A stretch of 64,000 nucleotides of DNA from an uncultured Aquimarina sp. (lineage in GTDB: Bacteria > Bacteroidota > Bacteroidia > Flavobacteriales > Flavobacteriaceae): positions 1 to 64,000 of the forward strand of contig CANMDH010000001.1 in NCBI GenBank assembly GCA_947496555.1, given 5' to 3'. Numbering within the stretch: position 1 is the stretch's first letter; each line of letters starts with the position of its first letter. The position numbers were made by a program, and so were the translations under genes. The notes below the pieces were generated by a model. It ran no database searches. It was not told where the DNA came from and was given only the letters and a program-made list of their open reading frames with translations. Positions 27,416 to 36,641 of this stretch are shown one piece after another.

Positions 27416-27898
27416 ATGAAAAATATACTTATTGTTTTCCTTATTTGTACTTCATTTATAGTACCGGTTCAAGCAAATTCAACTTATAATGCAAAAGAAT
27501 TTTGCGACCATTGCAAATTCGAAAACACATTTATACTCACAGAAATAAGTGTCAACGGTGTATTTTTTCATGATTCTTCTGAAGAAACAACCCTTTCTAA
27601 CTCTTCTAGTAATCGTCTAAAAGCATTCCTATTAAAAATCAACTCTCCAATCAATAGCAAATTGTATCAGGAAAAGGCGTATCCCTCTAAAGATTTGGGT
27701 ATCCTTTTTAATGAACTTAAAAAAACCAAGGATCGTAATGATCATCTTTCCAAAATAATTCCCAAAGATACTTCTAGCTACCTCTTCTCATACATAGATA
27801 CATTTACAGATCAATTTATTCCTGTTCACGTAGACAAGAATTATTTTCCAATAGATGTAAATGATGTTTTAGGTTTTGGAGTACGATTAAGATTATAA
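27416..27898 (+). CDS. Secreted hypothetical protein (160 aa)
   Basis: A 160-residue protein with a clear signal peptide (about 1-20, ending VQA). Two cysteines in CDHC near residues 30-33 could form a disulfide or bind metal. The rest is soluble and without recognised domain. It is the first gene after the shared LysR-type motif and precedes the SPFH gene by 30 bp, so it is likely in the same regulated operon. Confidence 0.7.
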   Translation: MKNILIVFLICTSFIVPVQANSTYNAKEFCDHCKFENTFILTEISVNGVFFHDSSEETTLSNSSSNRLKAFLLKINSPINSKLYQEKAYPSKDLGILFNELKKTKDRNDHLSKIIPKDTSSYLFSYIDTFTDQFIPVHVDKNYFPIDVNDVLGFGVRLRL

Positions 27899-27927
27899 AT
27901 AAACTTGTTTAACTAAAAATCACACAT

Positions 27928-28707
27928 ATGAAAACAAAGATTTTTTTGATAATTGGGACACTCATATTATTTACTAACTGCGCTGTGATTAGACCAGGAG
28001 AAGCAGGCGTAAAACAAACATTAGGAAAGTTCTCTGATAGAGTTTCTACGCAAGGAACGATTTTATACAACCCATTGGTAAGTAGGGTAATCAAAGAGTC
28101 TACCCAGACCAATAACATAAAGCTCATCCTAAGTCTTCCAAGTAAAGAAGGTCTTAGCGTTAACTCCGAAATTTCAATTCTGTACCGTTTGGAACAAAAT
28201 AAGATTCCTTCGGTTTTAGAGAACCTAGGACAAGATTATGAGTCTATCATTACCAGTGTCTTCAGATCTGCTTCTTCAGATGTCTGCGCTCAGTTTTTTG
28301 CAAAAGATATGCATTCAGGAATGCGTGCAAAAATCGAAGATGAAATAATGATAAAGATGAAAGAAAACCTTGAAAAACAAGCCGATGGTATAGATCTTAT
28401 TGCGGTACTCATGAAAAGTATTCAGCTACCTCGAGGATTGGCAAATTCTATAGAAAGAAAACTGCAGGCCGAGCAAGACGCAATGCGAATGGAATTTGTA
28501 ATTCAACAAGCCAAACTGGAAGCCGATAGAAAAATAATTGACGCCGAAGGAGAGCGAGATGCTCAAAAAATATTGTCTGAAGGTTTAACCGAAGAGATCA
28601 TTAAAATTAGAAGTATCGAGGCCTTCAACGAATTATCCAGGTCCCAAAACAGCAAAGTTATTATCACCGATGGAAAAACTCCATTTCTGATTGAAACCGA
28701 TGAGTAA
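27928..28707 (+). CDS. Prohibitin/SPFH (Band 7) protein, membrane-anchored
   Basis: A 259-residue SPFH/prohibitin family protein. The N-terminus has a hydrophobic segment ending in FTNC-A, a possible but imperfect lipobox (Asn at -1). The Band 7 domain (PGEAGVKQTLGKFSDRV and on) is followed by a long helical region rich in Glu, Lys and Ala (RKLQAEQDAMRMEFVIQQAK). Such proteins form membrane scaffolds that organise proteases or transporters. It is the second gene of the probable LysR-regulated operon. A link to bicarbonate transport is suggested only by context. Confidence 0.85.
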   Translation: MKTKIFLIIGTLILFTNCAVIRPGEAGVKQTLGKFSDRVSTQGTILYNPLVSRVIKESTQTNNIKLILSLPSKEGLSVNSEISILYRLEQNKIPSVLENLGQDYESIITSVFRSASSDVCAQFFAKDMHSGMRAKIEDEIMIKMKENLEKQADGIDLIAVLMKSIQLPRGLANSIERKLQAEQDAMRMEFVIQQAKLEADRKIIDAEGERDAQKILSEGLTEEIIKIRSIEAFNELSRSQNSKVIITDGKTPFLIETDE

Positions 28708-28734
28708 TATTTTATCAATCTTAAATTTTAAATT

Positions 28735-28962
28735 ATGGAATTATTAATAAAACAAGCACAAGAATTTGAAAGAAAAAAAATAACACACATGACTACTAGT
28801 GATCGAGTTTCAGCATCAAGGGAAGCCAAAAACATAGTGCTAAAAATCAATGAGATTTACAAAAAAAACAAAGATCCAAAACTCATGGAAGTCATGAAAA
28901 AAATAACGCTTAAAAAACGAAAAATTGAAAAACGACTAAGAGGTTTAGTCGAGATGATTTGA
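28735..28962 (+). CDS. Small basic hypothetical protein (75 aa)
   Basis: A 75-residue, highly basic, helical protein (KKITLKKRKIEKRLRGLVEM at the C-terminus) with no signal peptide. It follows the SPFH gene by 27 bp and is closed by the terminator at 28986. No family recognised. The charge pattern resembles the 83-residue protein at 26090, but I do not see sequence identity strong enough to call them related. Confidence 0.6.
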   Translation: MELLIKQAQEFERKKITHMTTSDRVSASREAKNIVLKINEIYKKNKDPKLMEVMKKITLKKRKIEKRLRGLVEMI

Positions 28963-28985
28963 TTTCCAATCTTCATTTCTGCAAG

Positions 28986-29025
28986 ATATAGTCCGGACCG
29001 TCTTCATATAAAGTCCGGACTATAT
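28986..29025. terminator. Bidirectional terminator between convergent genes
   Basis: A perfect 13-bp stem: ATATAGTCCGGAC at 28986-28998 and GTCCGGACTATAT at 29013-29025, with a 14-nt loop. It lies between the ends of the small basic gene and the leftward AraC gene and is the most GC-rich hairpin in this stretch. Confidence 0.8.
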
Positions 29026-29063
29026 TAAAATATACTTATAGCATAAAACTAAAAATTCTAAAA

Positions 29064-29948
29064 TCAACTAGTCTTTAAAAGAGAAACTTGTATATGGTTT
29101 ACATATTTTTGTCTGTAAACTTTGGGTGTATGATCAATAATTCTTTTAAAAAGACGATTAAACAATGATAAGCTGTTGAAACCACAATCATATGCTATAT
29201 TGGTAATTGTCGCATCGGTATTTACTAATAAATTACATGCATTCTGAATCCTAACCTCTGTAAGTGCCTGCTTGAAAGTTTTTCCTGTGCTTTTCATAAA
29301 AAAACGGCAAAATGAACTTTCTGTCATACCAATTTGTTTTGCCACCTCTCTTGTCGAAATATTTGTATGATATTTAGCCTGTATGATCTCATAAACACCT
29401 TTTACACGTTCTGTTTGCGTTACCGAAAGAGTTAAATATTGTCTCGCATTCAAACTCTCATAAGAAATCTCAGAAAACTGTTTTAACACCTTAAATAATT
29501 TCAATAATCTTTCTAATGGAGAAAGACCTATCATCGCTCTAATTTCTTCACCTATTTGGTGTTTTTTATTTGTAATTACGCTTAACCCAGTATTTGCCAT
29601 GGTTAATAGAGTTTCAACACCTTCAAACTCCTTAAAAAACTTACATGCCTCTTTAATATCTTCGCCATTGAATTGAATTACATATTCTTCATAACTATCA
29701 GACTCATAACCAACATTAAAACAATTATGCGGAATATTAGGACCTAATAAAACTAAATCTCCATCCGTATACTGACTTATCTTGGTACCAATAAATCTTC
29801 TTCCTTTTCCATACGGCAAATAAACAATTTCATATTCTGGATGAAAATGCCACCGCCCTCCGTAAGGAACAAAAGGTGTTTTATAATGAAAAACATTGAA
29901 AGACGAACCTTCTTGAGGGGTTACTTTCTCAAAAGAAGCCTTTTTCAT
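29064..29948 (-). CDS. AraC-family transcriptional regulator with cupin domain
   Basis: A 294-residue regulator with an N-terminal cupin-like sensing domain (about 10-100, including GGRWHFHPEYEIVYLPYGKG) and a C-terminal AraC double helix-turn-helix (about 192-290, TNISTREVAKQIGMTESSFC then the second HTH with IAYDCGFNSLSLFNRLFK). AraC regulators of this kind usually control sugar-use genes. It diverges from the aldo/keto reductase and may also act on the GMC oxidoreductase operon beyond it. Confidence 0.9.
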   Translation of the reverse strand: MKKASFEKVTPQEGSSFNVFHYKTPFVPYGGRWHFHPEYEIVYLPYGKGRRFIGTKISQYTDGDLVLLGPNIPHNCFNVGYESDSYEEYVIQFNGEDIKEACKFFKEFEGVETLLTMANTGLSVITNKKHQIGEEIRAMIGLSPLERLLKLFKVLKQFSEISYESLNARQYLTLSVTQTERVKGVYEIIQAKYHTNISTREVAKQIGMTESSFCRFFMKSTGKTFKQALTEVRIQNACNLLVNTDATITNIAYDCGFNSLSLFNRLFKRIIDHTPKVYRQKYVNHIQVSLLKTS

Positions 29949-30081
29949 ACTCTTAATTATCTGTTAAATTAAAGATTATAGACAATTTAAGGCAAAAAAT
30001 TGAAAAATCAGTTAAAAAGATCACACTGGATTACTATGAATTTTGACCTCATACATTCATTCCAACAACATTGTTACGATT

Positions 30082-30109
30082 AAGACTATAGAATTTTTGG
30101 TATAGTCTT
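30082..30109. promoter_or_regulatory. Inverted repeat in the AraC/aldo-keto reductase promoter region
   Basis: AAGACTATA (30082-30090) and TATAGTCTT (30101-30109) form a perfect 9-bp dyad with a 10-nt centre. It lies 34 nt before the reductase start in the divergent region, so it may be an operator or a leader hairpin. Confidence 0.4.
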
Positions 30110-30142
30110 TATTGAATAATATTTAGTTCACCATACGTAAAT

Positions 30143-31150
30143 ATGAAATATCAACAAATAGGAAAAAGCGGATTAATTACTTCTAACCTAACATTGGGCA
30201 CCATGATTTTTGGGGAGAACTCATCAAGATCGACTCCAGAAAAAGAGGCAATAAGAATCATTGATCATTACTTGGCCCAAGGAGGTAATCATATTGACAC
30301 CGCAGATGTTTATGCAGAAGGAAGATCAGAAGAAATAATTGGCAAAGCCCTACATAAAAAGAGAAAAGATGTGATTCTTTCTACAAAGGTTAGATTTTCA
30401 AACTCAAAAAAACCTAATAACAACGGTCTATCCAGACTTCACATTATTGATGGTGTCAATGCAAGCTTAAAGAGACTCAAAACTGACTATATAGATTTAT
30501 TATATGTTCATTGCTGGGATCCGTTAACTCCAATTGAAGAAACCGTTAGAGTACTTGAAGATTTGATACGAAGTGGTAAAGTACGGTATATCGGAATTTC
30601 AAATTTTAAAGCATGGCAATTAATGAAAGCTCTTGGACTATGCTCTTTACTTAACACAAACTCATTTATTGCAGGACAATATCAATATAGTTTGGTAAAA
30701 AGAGACATTGAATATGAGTTTTTTGACTTGTTTGAAAGCGAAGGAATTGGGCTATTACCATGGGGCCCTCTAGGAGGTGGGTTTCTTACCGGAAAATATG
30801 ATAAAAGTAAACCAAAAAATGGAAGAATCAGTTCAAGTCCGAATCAAAACGAAGAGTCGTGGGATCGAAGAAATACTAACAAAAACTGGAACATCCTTGA
30901 TGTTGTAAAGAAAATTGCCTTAAAACACAATGCAACTCCTACCCAAATATCTATTGCATGGCTTTTATCAAAAAAAGTGATTCCTTCCGTTATTTTGGGG
31001 GTAAGAACCTTTGAACAACTAGAAGATAATTTGGGAGCCAATAGAATTGAATTTTCTGAAAATGAAATACAAATATTAAATGATGTAAGCAAATTACCCG
31101 AATTATACCCTTATCGATTAATTGAAGTATATGGAAATAGACAATTGTAA
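30143..31150 (+). CDS. Aldo/keto reductase
   Basis: A 335-residue NAD(P)H-dependent aldo/keto reductase. The catalytic tetrad is visible as D52 and Y57 (in HIDTADVY), K82 (LSTKV) and H123 (LLYVHCWDP). The cofactor-binding end contains the expected ISIAWLLSKKVIPSVILGVR. It would reduce a sugar-like or ketone carbonyl in the cytoplasm. The gene diverges from the AraC regulator and precedes the GMC oxidoreductase cluster, so reduction of an oxidised sugar intermediate is possible. Confidence 0.9.
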   Translation: MKYQQIGKSGLITSNLTLGTMIFGENSSRSTPEKEAIRIIDHYLAQGGNHIDTADVYAEGRSEEIIGKALHKKRKDVILSTKVRFSNSKKPNNNGLSRLHIIDGVNASLKRLKTDYIDLLYVHCWDPLTPIEETVRVLEDLIRSGKVRYIGISNFKAWQLMKALGLCSLLNTNSFIAGQYQYSLVKRDIEYEFFDLFESEGIGLLPWGPLGGGFLTGKYDKSKPKNGRISSSPNQNEESWDRRNTNKNWNILDVVKKIALKHNATPTQISIAWLLSKKVIPSVILGVRTFEQLEDNLGANRIEFSENEIQILNDVSKLPELYPYRLIEVYGNRQL

Positions 31151-31234
31151 ATCAAAAAAATAGTTTATCTAAAATCTTCAACAAAATGAAACCTTTTCAA
31201 GTTAAAAACATTTTATTTAAGGAATAGTTAATTG

Positions 31235-31268
31235 TTTTGTTAAAACATAAATAAACTTCTTATATTTA
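31235..31268 (+). promoter_or_regulatory. Putative promoter of the cytochrome c/GMC operon
   Basis: TTTTG at 31235-31239 and TATATTTA at 31261-31268, 21 nt apart, resemble the Bacteroidetes -33 TTTG and -7 TAnnTTTG pair with the last base changed. This would leave a long leader of about 165 nt before the cytochrome gene. Confidence 0.35.
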
Positions 31269-31438
31269 GCACTGACTATTCAAAAACTAACATTTCACAT
31301 TAATAAAGTTATACAACAATATGACTTTATGGTTGAACCACACAACCGCAGAGTACCCGAAATGATTTATAGCGCCACACTATGAAGATTTTCAAATGAT
31401 TATTAGTACGGAAAAATGTTAAAAACAAACCATTTTAA

Positions 31439-31930
31439 ATGAAAATAAACTCTATTTATTTGGGTATAATTTGCCTTTTATTAAGTATTAGTTGCGCTGA
31501 TGAAAAAAAATCGGACAAGGAATCTATTACCATTGGAAAGAAAAAAGAAAAAACGATTACCTCCAAAAAAGATACTGAGGTTCCTGTAATGCTTGATAAC
31601 AAAGGCGTTGGACCAATTACTTCAGTTTCATTTACTGACGAAATTGATCAAAAACTAGCAGAGCAAGGTGCACAATTGTTTAAATCCAAGTGTGTCGCAT
31701 GTCATAAAGCACAACAGAAATTTATTGGTCCGCCGATGGCTGGCATATATAAAATTCGTAGTCCAGAATGGGTAATGAACATGATCATGAATCCAACCGA
31801 GATGGTAGAAAAAGATCCGGTTGCCAAAGCATTATTTAAAGAATATAATAATACGATAATGATCAATCAAAATATACCAGAAACCGAAGCCAGAGCAATG
31901 GTAGAATGGTTTAGAACTTTAGAACAGTAG
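31439..31930 (+). CDS. Lipoprotein cytochrome c
   Basis: A 163-residue c-type cytochrome anchored as a lipoprotein (lipobox LSISC, Cys-19). The haem site is CVACH at 85-89, followed by FIGPPMAGI. The distal ligand is probably M141 in NNTIMINQNI. It would take electrons in the periplasm. It precedes a GMC oxidoreductase and a gluconate-dehydrogenase-type small subunit, matching the three-subunit design of FAD-dependent sugar dehydrogenases. Confidence 0.9.
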   Translation: MKINSIYLGIICLLLSISCADEKKSDKESITIGKKKEKTITSKKDTEVPVMLDNKGVGPITSVSFTDEIDQKLAEQGAQLFKSKCVACHKAQQKFIGPPMAGIYKIRSPEWVMNMIMNPTEMVEKDPVAKALFKEYNNTIMINQNIPETEARAMVEWFRTLEQ

Positions 31931-31958
31931 AAATCACTCAAAAAAACATTAAAGATTC

Positions 31959-33650
31959 ATGAAAAAAGAAACGCAATACGATGCTATTGTCGTAGGAACA
32001 GGAATAAGTGGTGGTTGGGCTGCCAAAGAACTTTGTGAAAAAGGACTTAAAACGCTAGTGCTCGAGCGTGGTCGAATGGTCCGTCATATTGAAGATTATA
32101 CAACAATGAATGATGATCCCTGGGATTCTGAATTCAAAGGGCAACCCACCAAGGAGGAAATTGCAGAACAAGAAAAACAACATAGAACTGGGTATGTTAC
32201 AAAAAAAGAACATCGTCACTTTTTTGTAAATGATCTTAAACACCCGTACAACGAAACCAAACGATTCGACTGGATTCGAGGATATCATGTGGGTGGTAGA
32301 TCACTCATGTGGGGACGTCAAAGTTATCGGTTAAGCGATATCGATTTTGAAGCTAATAAAAAAGAAGGTGTCGCCGTAGATTGGCCAGTGCGCTATAAAG
32401 ATATAGCCCCCTGGTATGATAAAGTTGAAGAGTTTATTGGTGTAAGTGGTGAGAAATTAGGACTTGAACAATTACCAGATGGACAGTTTTTACCTCCCAT
32501 GGAACTGAATTGTGTAGAGGATCATTTAAAATCAAATATTTCACAAAATTACGAGGACCGATTATTAACTATAGGAAGAACAGCTCATATTACCGGCTCA
32601 AAAACTTTTGAGGGTCGTATGAATTGTCAATACCGAAATCGCTGCATGCGTGGTTGCCCTTTCGGTGCCTATTTCAGTAGTAACTCCTCTACCCTTCCCG
32701 CTGCAGAACGAACAGGAAATATGACTTTACGGCCAAACTCCATCGTTCACCAGGTAATCTACGATGACAAAACAGGAAAAGCCACTGGAGTTAAAGTTAT
32801 TGATACAGAAACCAAAGAAACCTTCGAATTTACAGCCAAAGTGATTTTCTTATGTGCTTCTGCCATTGCATCGGCTAGTATTTTACTTCAATCCAAATCA
32901 GAACGATTCCCCAATGGACTAGGTAACGATTCTGGAGAGCTGGGACGCAATATCATGGATCATCATTTTAAAGCCGGAGCTATTGCCACTTTTGATGGTT
33001 TTGAAGATAAATATTATAAAGGACGCAGACCAAATGGTATTTACATCCCCCGATTCAGAAACATCGGAGGAGAAACCAATCAGAAGACTTTTAAACGTGG
33101 ATACGGCTATCAAGGAGGTGCTTCTAGAAGTGATTGGAGAGAAACCATTTCTGAACTTGGGTATGGAACTGAGCTTAAAGAAAATATCCTAAAACCAGGA
33201 AAATGGCGCATTGGATTATTAGGCTTCGGTGAGTGCTTGCCCTATCATGAAAATAAAATGACTCTCGATTATGAAAAACTCGATGAATGGGGATTACCTA
33301 CTATCACTTTTGATGCAGAGTTTAAAGAAAATGAGATTGAAATGAGGAAGGATATGGTCGCCCAGGCTATAGAAATGTTAGAAAGAGCAGGATTTAAAGA
33401 TATTGAACCCTGGGATGATATTGGCGCTCCAGGACTAGGAATTCACGAAATGGGAACCGCGAGAATGGGTAAAAACCCTAAAACATCCGTTCTTAATGAA
33501 CATAATCAAATCCATGCAGTGCCCAATGTATATGTCACCGATGGATCCTTTATGACCTCTGCAAGTTGTGTAAACCCTTCGCTTAGTTATATGGCATTTA
33601 CTGCCAGAGCGGCAGAACATGCTGTAAAACAAATTCAAAAAAACGCTTAA
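31959..33650 (+). CDS. GMC-family FAD oxidoreductase (large dehydrogenase subunit)
   Basis: A 563-residue GMC oxidoreductase. The FAD-binding GTGISGG-x-A-A motif lies at 13-21 and the C-terminal GMC domain contains HEMGTARMG and NVYVTDGSFM with CVNPSLSYMAFTARAAEH after it. A cysteine group in NCQYRNRCMRGCPFGAYFS matches the iron-sulfur site seen in FAD-dependent sugar dehydrogenases. There is no signal peptide, so it probably leaves the cell together with the Tat-signal subunit downstream. It likely oxidises a sugar hydroxyl (C3 in glucoside 3-dehydrogenases) and passes electrons to the cytochrome. Confidence 0.9.
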   Translation: MKKETQYDAIVVGTGISGGWAAKELCEKGLKTLVLERGRMVRHIEDYTTMNDDPWDSEFKGQPTKEEIAEQEKQHRTGYVTKKEHRHFFVNDLKHPYNETKRFDWIRGYHVGGRSLMWGRQSYRLSDIDFEANKKEGVAVDWPVRYKDIAPWYDKVEEFIGVSGEKLGLEQLPDGQFLPPMELNCVEDHLKSNISQNYEDRLLTIGRTAHITGSKTFEGRMNCQYRNRCMRGCPFGAYFSSNSSTLPAAERTGNMTLRPNSIVHQVIYDDKTGKATGVKVIDTETKETFEFTAKVIFLCASAIASASILLQSKSERFPNGLGNDSGELGRNIMDHHFKAGAIATFDGFEDKYYKGRRPNGIYIPRFRNIGGETNQKTFKRGYGYQGGASRSDWRETISELGYGTELKENILKPGKWRIGLLGFGECLPYHENKMTLDYEKLDEWGLPTITFDAEFKENEIEMRKDMVAQAIEMLERAGFKDIEPWDDIGAPGLGIHEMGTARMGKNPKTSVLNEHNQIHAVPNVYVTDGSFMTSASCVNPSLSYMAFTARAAEHAVKQIQKNA

Positions 33651-33660
33651 TTCTATAATT

Positions 33661-34299
33661 ATGATGAACAGAAGACAAGCCATAAAAAATATTGGATTAT
33701 CAGCAGGATATATTGCTGCCACTCCAGCCATCCTAAGTGTATTACAAAGTTGCACTGCCGAAATTAAACTGAATTGGGTTCCCGAATTGCTTTCTGAAGA
33801 CGAGGCAAAAGTTCTGGATCAGCTTGTTGATTTAATCATACCAGAGACAGATATTCCAGGTGCAAAATCCCTTAATGTTGGTATGTTTATAGATAAATAC
33901 ATGAAACAGGTTGCCAAGGAAGAAGAAGCTGGAATGTTCAAGCAAACTGCTAATATTGTACTCTCAGAACTAGGGATTAATGAAGAAAAACCTGTAAAAA
34001 AGGTTAAGGTTGAAGAATATGATGCCATGCTAGCCAAGTACCTTAAATCTTCAAAAGAACAACAAGAAGCATATGAAGAGGAAATGGGACAAATGAAAAG
34101 CCCAGAAGATTTTGAAAATATATCCAAGGATGCCAAACTCTTCTTATTTCTATCTGCAGTAAGAGAACTTTCTATTTGGGGCTTCAAAACCAGTGAAGAA
34201 ATCGGAGAAAATGTGTTGGCATATGCACCGGTACCCGGTGAACAAATTGGATGTGATTCTCTTGAAAAACTAACCGGCGGAAAAGCCTGGTCACTATAA
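33661..34299 (+). CDS. Gluconate 2-dehydrogenase subunit 3-type small subunit with Tat signal
   Basis: A 212-residue protein of the gluconate 2-dehydrogenase subunit 3 family. It begins MMNRRQAIKNIGLSAGYIAA, a twin-arginine-type signal, and then shows VLDQLVDLIIPETDIPGAKS, the family signature. It escorts and stabilises the FAD subunit across the inner membrane. The gap to the GMC gene is 10 bp. Met-2 is an equally good start. Confidence 0.88.
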   Translation: MMNRRQAIKNIGLSAGYIAATPAILSVLQSCTAEIKLNWVPELLSEDEAKVLDQLVDLIIPETDIPGAKSLNVGMFIDKYMKQVAKEEEAGMFKQTANIVLSELGINEEKPVKKVKVEEYDAMLAKYLKSSKEQQEAYEEEMGQMKSPEDFENISKDAKLFLFLSAVRELSIWGFKTSEEIGENVLAYAPVPGEQIGCDSLEKLTGGKAWSL

Positions 34300-34315
34300 A
34301 CTTATAATTTAAATC

Positions 34316-35311
34316 ATGCAAAAAACCATCATAACGGGGCTTATACTTATATCCTTTTTAGGTTCCTGTAAAAAAAATACTTCCAAAAATTCTGAAACGC
34401 AACAAGAAGAATCCACCGTGGAAACAGTTCAAGAAGAAACTACACCATTTTTTAAACTTTCATTAGCTCAATGGTCACTTCACAGAATGATTAATTCTGG
34501 TGAAATAGATCCTATGGACTTTGCACAAAAAGCCAAAGAACTTGGGTTTGAAGGTATCGAATATGTAAATCATCTTTATAAAAAAGAGCTGGAAAAAGAT
34601 CCAGATCCAAAAAAAGCTATGCAAATGCTTTTAGAATCCCTGAAAGCAAAAAGTGAAGAACATAATATTCAAAACTTGATCATTATGGTTGATGGCGAAG
34701 GTGATCTTGCCGTCACCGATGAAGACGAACGAAATATAGCAGTAGAGAAACACAAAAAGTGGGTAGATGCCGCACAATTTTTGGGTTGTCATTCAATTAG
34801 AGTTAATCTCTTTGGGACCAATGATTCAAAGCAGTGGGTCAAGGCTTCTGTAGATGGTTTGGGAAAACTGTCTGACTATGCTGCAACCAAAAACATCAAT
34901 GTTATTGTCGAAAATCACGGATACCTTTCATCAAATGCTGCTTTATTAACAGAAGTAATGCAAAAAGTAAACAAACCAAATTGTGGTACCCTACCTGATT
35001 TTGGTAATTTCTGTCTAGAACGTGAAGGCGGTGCCCGCTGGCAAGCAAAGTGTATCAAAGAATATCCAAAGTATCAAGGTGTTGAAGAAATGATGCCTTA
35101 TGCCAAAGCGGTCAGTGCAAAATCATACGATTTTAATGAAGAAGGAAATGAAACCACTATTGATTATAAAAAAATGTTGGAAATTATAAAAAAATCAGGG
35201 TATACTGGTTTTATTGGTGTAGAATATGAAGGAGAACGTCTTAATGAAATAGAAGGCATTACTTCAACTCGTGATTTGTTAATCAATGCTTCAAAACAAC
35301 TAACTAAATAA
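34316..35311 (+). CDS. Lipoprotein sugar phosphate isomerase/epimerase-like TIM barrel
   Basis: A 331-residue xylose-isomerase-like TIM-barrel protein with a lipoprotein signal (FLGSC, Cys-18), so it acts in the periplasm or on the outer membrane. Barrel features include LSLAQWSLHRMI, GFEGIEYVNHLY, VIVENHGYLSSN and TLPDFGNFC. Related proteins act on 3-keto-sugars as isomerase, hydratase or eliminase. Its place right after the dehydrogenase genes supports a role on the oxidised product. Confidence 0.82.
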   Translation: MQKTIITGLILISFLGSCKKNTSKNSETQQEESTVETVQEETTPFFKLSLAQWSLHRMINSGEIDPMDFAQKAKELGFEGIEYVNHLYKKELEKDPDPKKAMQMLLESLKAKSEEHNIQNLIIMVDGEGDLAVTDEDERNIAVEKHKKWVDAAQFLGCHSIRVNLFGTNDSKQWVKASVDGLGKLSDYAATKNINVIVENHGYLSSNAALLTEVMQKVNKPNCGTLPDFGNFCLEREGGARWQAKCIKEYPKYQGVEEMMPYAKAVSAKSYDFNEEGNETTIDYKKMLEIIKKSGYTGFIGVEYEGERLNEIEGITSTRDLLINASKQLTK

Positions 35312-35317
35312 CTTTGT

Positions 35318-36547
35318 ATGAAAACTACAACTCAGATCCAACTTTCCCTGATGATGTTTTTAGAATTCTTTATCTGGGGAGGATGGTTTGTAACTATGGG
35401 AATATATCTACCCAATACCTTAAAAACTAGTGGTGGTGAAATTGCCATGGCCTACTCTACACAATCCTGGGGAGCTATCATTGCACCTTTTATCATTGGG
35501 TTGATCGCCGATCGTTTTTTTAATGCTGAAAGGATATTAGGTATTTTACATCTTATCGGAGCTTTTTTAATGTATCAAATGGCTAATGCAACCGATTTTG
35601 GTATGTTTTACCCTTATGTATTGGGATACATGATTGCTTATATGCCAACATTAGCGTTGGTAAACTCTGTATCATTCAATCAGATGAACGATCCTGCCAA
35701 ACAATTTTCATTTGTTCGCGTTTTTGGTACCATTGGTTGGATCGTAGCCGGGTTAGTGATTAGTTATGCTTTTCATTGGGATTCTGAAGAAGGGGTAGCT
35801 AGTGGAATGCTGAAAAATACATTCCTTATGACCGCCGTTGCTTCCGCAGTTCTGGGGGTTTTCAGCTTCATCCTTCCCAAAACACCTCCAAAAGTGAGTA
35901 AAGACCAAAAAATAAGTATCTCTGATATCTTAGGATTAGATGCACTAAAACTATTAAAGGATAGAAACTTTTTATTCTTTTTTCTGGCTTCAATATTAAT
36001 CTGCATTCCATTGGCATTTTATTACCAACATGCAGGTCAGTTTTTAGGAGAAATCGGAGTTTCTAACCCTGCTGCAAAAATGACTATTGGCCAAGCTTCT
36101 GAGGTAATTTTTATGTTACTACTCCCTTTCTTTTTTAAGAAATTTGGCTTCAAAAAGACACTTTTGGTTGGGATGCTTGCCTGGACATTGCGATATTTGT
36201 TATTTGCTTATGGAAATGCAGGCGAATTGGCCTTTATGCTACTTGTAGGAATCGCATTGCATGGTATCTGTTATGATTTCTTTTTTGTATCTGGTCAAAT
36301 CTATACCGATAGCAAAGCGGGAGAAAAATTTAAAAGTGCCGCACAAGGATTGATCACACTTGCGACTTATGGACTGGGAATGCTGATAGGTTTTTATGTA
36401 GCAGGAAAAATTACTGATGCCAATCTGGTTTCTGAAGGACAACACGATTGGAATAGTATCTGGATTTTTCCAGCCATATTTGCAGCGGTAGTAATGATAC
36501 TTTTTGCTGTATTCTTCAAAAATGAAAAAATAGAATATAAAGAATAA
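35318..36547 (+). CDS. MFS transporter, nucleoside:H+ symporter-like
   Basis: A 409-residue, 12-helix major facilitator superfamily permease of the nucleoside/proton symporter type, frequent beside sugar oxidoreductase clusters in Bacteroidetes. Typical segments are MMFLEFFIWGGWFVTMGIYL, FIIGLIADRFF and ALHGICYDFFFVSGQIYTD. The substrate here is likelier a sugar or keto-sugar than a nucleoside, given the neighbours. It starts 6 bp after the isomerase stop and ends the first operon of the cluster. Confidence 0.85.
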   Translation: MKTTTQIQLSLMMFLEFFIWGGWFVTMGIYLPNTLKTSGGEIAMAYSTQSWGAIIAPFIIGLIADRFFNAERILGILHLIGAFLMYQMANATDFGMFYPYVLGYMIAYMPTLALVNSVSFNQMNDPAKQFSFVRVFGTIGWIVAGLVISYAFHWDSEEGVASGMLKNTFLMTAVASAVLGVFSFILPKTPPKVSKDQKISISDILGLDALKLLKDRNFLFFFLASILICIPLAFYYQHAGQFLGEIGVSNPAAKMTIGQASEVIFMLLLPFFFKKFGFKKTLLVGMLAWTLRYLLFAYGNAGELAFMLLVGIALHGICYDFFFVSGQIYTDSKAGEKFKSAAQGLITLATYGLGMLIGFYVAGKITDANLVSEGQHDWNSIWIFPAIFAAVVMILFAVFFKNEKIEYKE

Positions 36548-36561
36548 AGCTTTTAAGTATT

Positions 36562-36618
36562 CAGTTCACAGTAAGCAGTAATTGTATTACATAATATAAT
36601 ACTGCAAACTACCAACTG
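36562..36618. repeat. Imperfect REP-like hairpin
   Basis: Two 19-nt arms, 36562-36580 (CAGTTCACAGTAAGCAGTA) and 36600-36618 (TACTGCAAACTACCAACTG), pair at 14 of 19 positions around a 19-nt loop. The arms consist of degenerate CAGTnnn units, as in scattered intergenic palindromes of flavobacterial genomes. It follows the MFS gene and may act as a weak terminator. Confidence 0.45.
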
Positions 36619-36641
36619 TCTACAAAAATCAAAAAATTATA

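Noticed and set aside
31321-31365. 14-codon frame in the leader of the cytochrome c gene
   Set aside because: No attenuator pairing or codon bias is visible, so a leader peptide cannot be supported.
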